A stretch of 64,000 bases of DNA from Arthrobacter gengyunqii (GTDB taxonomy: Bacteria; Actinomycetota; Actinomycetes; Actinomycetales; Micrococcaceae). The stretch's first letter is position 1. The number at the start of each line of letters is the position of its first letter. Positions 60,100 to 64,000 of the stretch are shown one piece after another. Position numbers and translations under genes: made by a program. The notes below the pieces were generated by a model that was not told where the DNA came from, did not search any database, and saw only the letters and a list, made by a program, of their open reading frames with translations. Location: NCBI RefSeq assembly GCF_023022985.1, contig NZ_CP095461.1, forward strand, positions 2,976,001 to 3,040,000, given 5' to 3'.

Positions 60100-61593
60100 A
60101 TGACCCCGCTCCCCTCAGAACCCGACCCGGCCGGAAAAGACCGGCTGCCCCCCGCCGGAACCTTCGGCGGCGCACCCACCGAACCATTGCCCTCCAACGA
60201 TGCCCCCACCCGGCCCCTGCCACCGCACGCAACCACTGCCGGGTCGCACCGGATCCCGGGAGCTGACGAACCAAATCCCGGCGCCGGGGCGGAACAACGA
60301 CCCAACGGATTCTTTACCTGGCTGCGCTCCCTCGGCATTGTCCGCGGCGGTGACCGCTGGATCGGCGGCGTAGCCTCCGGCACCGCATCCCGCCTCGGGC
60401 TGGACCCCGTACTGGTCCGTGGCCTGTTTGTCGTCCTGGCCCTGTTTGGAGTCGGACTGCTGCTGTACGGGCTGGCCTGGGCCCTCCTTCCGGAACCGGA
60501 CGGCCGCATCCACGCGGAGGAAGCCCTGCGCGGCACCTGGACTTCGGGAACCACCGGTGCCTTGACGGCCACCATCCTGGGCACCGGACCAACCATTTGG
60601 TGGGCTGACGACGGATGGTTCGGCGGCTTCTTCTTCTGGCCGCTCTTCTGGTTGGGGGGCGTGGGCCTGCTGATCTATTGGCTGGCCACCCGTTCCGGGA
60701 GCAGCGGCACCGGCGGTGCCGGCGTCCCGGCCGGGGGTCAGGCCCCGGGCGACTTCCACGCTGCACGCTATCCGGCAGCGTCGGGTTCCGGTTCGGCCGG
60801 TTCGTCCCCGGCTGGTGCCGTCCCCCCATACCCGGCGGGTACGTCGGCTCGAACCATGCCCGGCACTCCGGGATCGCCGGTCGGGCACGGGTTTGCGGCG
60901 CCGGACCCGGCACCGCGGCCATCCCCGGTTCACCGGCGGACAAGCCCCCGGGGCGCCGAGGTTGCCCTCGTTCTGGGCGCCGTCCTGCTCACCGCGGGGA
61001 CGGTCCTGACGCTGGACTACACCGCCCTGATCGATGTGGACTCGCCCGTCGCCGTGGCGCTGGCCGCAGCAGCGGTGGTCAACGGCCTGGCCATCGTGGT
61101 GCTCGGCGCCCTCGGCCGTTCCTCAGGCATTCTGGGCCTGACCGCCGCGGCTGCCGTGGTGTCGGCCGCTGCCACCGGGATCGGCATCGGCATCGGCAGC
61201 TACGCCAACGTCGTCGTCGCCAATCAAGCGGACTGGACCCCGGACAGGACCCTTCCCGCGACCGGCGGCTACGCGCTCACCGCCGCCGATGGAGAGCTTG
61301 ACCTGCGGTATCTGTCGGACGAAGACAGACCCTCCGTGGAAGTACCGGTGAGCGTCGCGGCAAGCGATCTCACCATTCTGGTGCCGAACGATCTACCGGT
61401 CCTGATCCGCACCGACATGCTGGCCGGCAACGTGGTAATCGACGACGGCGACTCTGTCACCGAGTCCGGCGGCATGTGGCGGAGTTCGGAGCGGAAACTG
61501 AACGGAACAGGCTCAGACCCGCTTGTGGTGCATGTGAAGGGATTCGCCAGCAACGTGCTGGTGACAGTGAATGAAAGCGACCTCGAACGATGA
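60100..61593 (+). CDS. PspC-domain membrane protein with C-terminal beta-rich domain
   Basis: It is 497 residues from the ATG at 60100. A Pro/Ala-rich hydrophilic head of about 75 residues precedes the PspC domain (DRWIGGVASGTASRLGLDPV through LLYGLAWALLPEP). Several further hydrophobic helices and a Gly/Ser/Pro linker follow. The C-terminal part (GGYALTAADGELDLRYLSDE, then PVSVAASDLTILVPNDLPV) has the beta-strand pattern seen in LiaF-type proteins. It overlaps the next gene by four bases. The start has only a weak Shine-Dalgarno. Confidence 0.85.
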   Translation: MTPLPSEPDPAGKDRLPPAGTFGGAPTEPLPSNDAPTRPLPPHATTAGSHRIPGADEPNPGAGAEQRPNGFFTWLRSLGIVRGGDRWIGGVASGTASRLGLDPVLVRGLFVVLALFGVGLLLYGLAWALLPEPDGRIHAEEALRGTWTSGTTGALTATILGTGPTIWWADDGWFGGFFFWPLFWLGGVGLLIYWLATRSGSSGTGGAGVPAGGQAPGDFHAARYPAASGSGSAGSSPAGAVPPYPAGTSARTMPGTPGSPVGHGFAAPDPAPRPSPVHRRTSPRGAEVALVLGAVLLTAGTVLTLDYTALIDVDSPVAVALAAAAVVNGLAIVVLGALGRSSGILGLTAAAAVVSAAATGIGIGIGSYANVVVANQADWTPDRTLPATGGYALTAADGELDLRYLSDEDRPSVEVPVSVAASDLTILVPNDLPVLIRTDMLAGNVVIDDGDSVTESGGMWRSSERKLNGTGSDPLVVHVKGFASNVLVTVNESDLER

Positions 61594-61880
61594 ACACATC
61601 GCCCGCATCCGATGCCGGCTTCGACGCCGCCGAAGAAGGACGGCGCCCGGCCCGCACCAGCACCATCGTATGGGGCCTGCTCCTCACCGCCGCCGGAGTT
61701 CTGATCCTCGTCTGGCTGCTGACGGATATCACGCTCGATCCGCTGGCGGTCCTGCTCGGACTGACGCTCGGCACCGGCGCCGCTCTGCTCGTCGGTGGCG
61801 GGGTTTCCGCCCTGGGCGCGCGGAAGCATTTCACCCGGGGCGGAAATGCCCACCCAACCACCACCGAACAGGCAAGCTGA
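61590..61880 (+). CDS. Small two-helix membrane protein of the PspC locus
   Basis: It is 96 residues. A hydrophilic N terminus of about 25 residues is followed by two hydrophobic helices (TIVWGLLLTAAGVLILVWLL and LAVLLGLTLGTGAALLVGGG) and a hydrophilic tail. I recognise no family. It overlaps the stop of the PspC gene before it (ATGA) and precedes a small PspC gene by 4 bp, so the three are surely one operon. Confidence 0.75.
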   Translation: MNTSPASDAGFDAAEEGRRPARTSTIVWGLLLTAAGVLILVWLLTDITLDPLAVLLGLTLGTGAALLVGGGVSALGARKHFTRGGNAHPTTTEQAS

Positions 61881-61884
61881 AATC

Positions 61885-62124
61885 ATGAACCGTTTCTTTG
61901 ACATTCTGCGTTCCTCCCCCATCCGCCGGACCCGCGGCTGGGCCGGCGGCGTGTGCGCCGGGCTGGCCATGCGTTACGGCTGGGACGTCTCAGTGGTGCG
62001 CATCGCCGTCCTGCTCAGCTTCCTCCTGCCCTTTGTCGGCGTGTGGACCTACTTCGCCGCCTGGCTCCTGCTGCCCAAGGTTGACGGCACCATCGCCCTG
62101 GAACGCCTGGTCGGCAACCGCTAA
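61885..62124 (+). CDS. Small PspC-domain protein
   Basis: It is 79 residues, essentially a stand-alone PspC domain: TRGWAGGVCAGLAMRYGWDV, then VRIAVLLSFLLPFVGVWTYF and AWLLLPKVDGTI. I chose the ATG at 61885 (MNRFFDILRSS). The open frame upstream overlaps the previous gene and is not conserved-looking. Third gene of the trio opposite the PspC kinase. Confidence 0.88.
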   Translation: MNRFFDILRSSPIRRTRGWAGGVCAGLAMRYGWDVSVVRIAVLLSFLLPFVGVWTYFAAWLLLPKVDGTIALERLVGNR

Positions 62125-62255
62125 GCCGTTTCAGGCCCTCATTTGCCTCCTGCGGGGCCGACGGGAACCGCCGCGCGGTGGCTTGGAGCCCTGCCGTGGC
62201 TAGAATCGAGGCTGAGGATCCACCAGCCGCACAACCGAACCAAGAGGTTTTAATA

Positions 62256-63284
62256 ATGAAGATCGGTATCCTGACCAGTGGGGGCGACTGCCCCGGACTC
62301 AATGCGGTCATCCGCGGAGCCGTCCTCAAGGGCATCAAGATCCACAACCAGGAGTTTGTCGGTTTCCTGGACGGCTGGCGCGGCGTGGTGGACGGCGACA
62401 TTATTGACCTTCCCCGAACCAGCGTCCGCGGCATCTCCAAACAGGGCGGAACCATTCTGGGGACATCGCGCACCAATCCGTTTGAGGGACCAAACGGCGG
62501 CCCGGAGAAAATCAAGGCCACCATGGACCGGCTCGGAGTGGATGCCATCATCGCGATCGGAGGCGAGGGCACACTGGCCGCCGCGCAGCGCCTCACCGAT
62601 GCCGGCCTGAACATTGTGGGCGTTCCCAAAACGGTGGACAACGATCTGGATGCCACCGACTACACCTTCGGTTTTGACACGGCCGTCCAGATCGCCACCG
62701 AGGCCATTGACCGGCTGCGGACGACAGGCGAATCCCACCACCGCTGCATGGTGGCCGAAGTCATGGGACGCCACGTCGGCTGGATTGCCCTGCATTCGGG
62801 AATGGCTGCCGGCGCGCACGCCATCCTGATTCCGGAAAACCCGCAGAGCCTGGATCAGATTGCCGAATGGGTCACCCAGGCCCGCGACCGCGGCCGTGCC
62901 CCGCTTGTCGTCGTAGCCGAAGGATTCGTCACCACCGATATGGAGTCCCCGCACTCGGAACGCGGACTGGATGCCTTCGGCCGGCCGCGGCTGGGCGGCA
63001 TCGGAGAGCTGCTGGCCCCGGAGATCGAAGCCCGGACCGGCATCGAAACCCGTGCCACCGTTTTGGGACACATCCAGCGCGGCGGTGTTCCCACCGCTTA
63101 TGACCGCGTACTGGCCACCCGGCTGGGCATGGCCGCCATTGATTCCGTGATTGACGGACTCTGGGGGACCATGGTGGCCCTCAACGGCACGGACATTGTG
63201 CACGTGGGCTTCGAAAAGGCGCTGGACAACCTCAAGACCGTGCCGCAGCACCGCTACGACGAAGCGTCCATTCTGTTCGGTTAG
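62256..63284 (+). CDS. pfkA: 6-phosphofructokinase (ATP-dependent type by sequence)
   Basis: Key glycolytic kinase. It is 342 residues from the ATG at 62256 (MKIGILTSGGDCPGLNAVIR). GGEGTLAAA has Gly where PPi-dependent enzymes have Asp, which favours ATP. PKTVDNDLDATDYTFGFDTA carries the catalytic Asp but has Lys where E. coli PfkA has Gly, as in actinobacterial mixed-type enzymes such as that of Streptomyces. MGRHVGWIA and GHIQRGGVPTAYDR are present. Lies downstream of the PspC trio. Confidence 0.93.
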   Translation: MKIGILTSGGDCPGLNAVIRGAVLKGIKIHNQEFVGFLDGWRGVVDGDIIDLPRTSVRGISKQGGTILGTSRTNPFEGPNGGPEKIKATMDRLGVDAIIAIGGEGTLAAAQRLTDAGLNIVGVPKTVDNDLDATDYTFGFDTAVQIATEAIDRLRTTGESHHRCMVAEVMGRHVGWIALHSGMAAGAHAILIPENPQSLDQIAEWVTQARDRGRAPLVVVAEGFVTTDMESPHSERGLDAFGRPRLGGIGELLAPEIEARTGIETRATVLGHIQRGGVPTAYDRVLATRLGMAAIDSVIDGLWGTMVALNGTDIVHVGFEKALDNLKTVPQHRYDEASILFG

Positions 63285-63325
63285 GACCGAGAACCACAGA
63301 CGGGACCGGGTATAGGTTGAAGCGT

Positions 63326-64000
63326 ATGAATTTGGATCCGGGAACGATTGCGATCATTCAGCTCGCGTGGTCCCGGCGCCTGGGACTGGCGGACGATGCG
63401 CTGGCGGGAGCCGGGGACAGCAAGCGAATCTACAGCGTGCAGGACGACTCGCGCAGCGTCTCCTTCCTGCGTCTCTTTGGCAGGGAAGTCTTCTGCGGAC
63501 CGGAGTGGGCGGTCCGGCGTGCCCACGGCAAGAGCGCGGCGGAACTCAGCCGCCATTCCGCCCTGGCCAGTCTCTCGGTGGAGTACGGCGGACGGACGGT
63601 CGGATCCGAACACCTGTGTTTTGCCGACGTTTTCCCGGAACCGGTGGAGCCGGAGGATGAACTGGCTGTCTCCGAGGACCCGGCCGTTGCCGTCCAGCTG
63701 GAGCGGCTGTGCCCGCCCGACGACGTCGCTGAAGCAGGCCTGGCGGGCAAGGAGTCGCTGTTCATCGTGGTGGATGACACCGCAGAAACTCCGGTTCCGC
63801 TGGCGGGCGCCGGTTACAGCATCCGGGACGGCATCCTGGCCGACATCTCAACGCTCACCGCGCCGGCCAACCGCCGGCACGGGCTGGGACGTTACGCCAC
63901 GTCCATCGCCGTGGAAGAGTCCATGGCGGCAGGCCTGATCCCGCAGTTCCGCACACCGCTGGACAACGTTGGAGCAGCACGGACCGCTGCCGGTGCAGGT
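63326..64000 (+). CDS. GNAT-family acetyltransferase, N-terminal part (runs off right edge)
   Basis: The frame MNLDPGTIAIIQLAWSRRLG runs 225 codons to the window edge without a stop. Near the end, DISTLTAPANRRHGLGRYAT has the R-R-x-G-L-G acetyl-CoA loop, followed by FRTPLDNVGAARTAAG, typical of the GNAT family. Substrate unknown. The first 170 residues are an uncharacterised lead. Lies 41 bp after pfkA. Confidence 0.8.
   Translation, partial: MNLDPGTIAIIQLAWSRRLGLADDALAGAGDSKRIYSVQDDSRSVSFLRLFGREVFCGPEWAVRRAHGKSAAELSRHSALASLSVEYGGRTVGSEHLCFADVFPEPVEPEDELAVSEDPAVAVQLERLCPPDDVAEAGLAGKESLFIVVDDTAETPVPLAGAGYSIRDGILADISTLTAPANRRHGLGRYATSIAVEESMAAGLIPQFRTPLDNVGAARTAAGAG

Overview
The window is a high-GC chromosomal segment from an actinobacterium, most likely Micrococcaceae (Arthrobacter and relatives). 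The main pointers are the gene order truA-rplQ-rpoA-rpsKM-rpmJ-infA-map-adk-secY and the long acidic tails or heads on L17, L29 and NusG. The short-LID adenylate kinase, the GTG/TTG starts and a spc operon without rpsN agree. This placement is inference from gene content; no database search was possible.

Layout, left to right. (1) 1-3.3 kb: the start of glmS (runs off the left edge), coaA and glmM. (2) 3.5-22.1 kb, all on the minus strand: rplM-rpsI, truA, the alpha-type operon (infA-rpmJ-rpsM-rpsK-rpoA-rplQ), secY-adk-map, the spc operon (rplN to rplO) and the S10 operon (rpsJ to rpsQ). Hairpin terminators separate S10 from spc (about 16.65 kb) and spc from secY (about 12.19 kb). (3) 22.1-27.0 kb: a 41-residue one-helix membrane ORF and a 1,425-residue polytopic membrane protein that contains a nearly identical in-frame 580-bp repeat. 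(4) 27.2-31.8 kb: the str operon rpsL-rpsG-fusA-tuf. (5) 32.1-41.7 kb: a protocatechuate / 4-hydroxybenzoate catabolic cluster, transcribed pobA, pcaH-G-B-D-C-F-I-J, pcaR, with a second IclR regulator upstream. (6) 41.8-49.3 kb: rpoB-rpoC. (7) 49.8-51.0 kb: a thiolase on the opposite strand. (8) 51.1-56.4 kb: rplJ-rplL with an attenuator-like leader, a two-domain GNAT enzyme, rplK-rplA, nusG, secE and tRNA-Trp. (9) 56.7-64 kb: an aminotransferase, a response regulator and PspC-fused histidine kinase divergent from a PspC membrane-protein trio, pfkA and a partial GNAT.

Most of the window is the translation and transcription core: ribosomal proteins of both subunits, all three large RNA polymerase subunit genes, EF-Tu, EF-G, IF-1, NusG, SecY, SecE, Map and Adk. 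The pca/pob genes form a complete predicted route from 4-hydroxybenzoate to succinyl-CoA plus acetyl-CoA. PobA makes protocatechuate, PcaHG opens the ring, PcaB, PcaC and PcaD process the muconate, and PcaIJ and PcaF finish the route. The PspC locus looks like an envelope-stress sensing module.

I see no CRISPR array, insertion sequence, prophage or defence system. The least explained items are the 1,425-residue membrane protein with its internal duplication, the insertions that split normally contiguous ribosomal/RNA polymerase operons, and several structured leaders.
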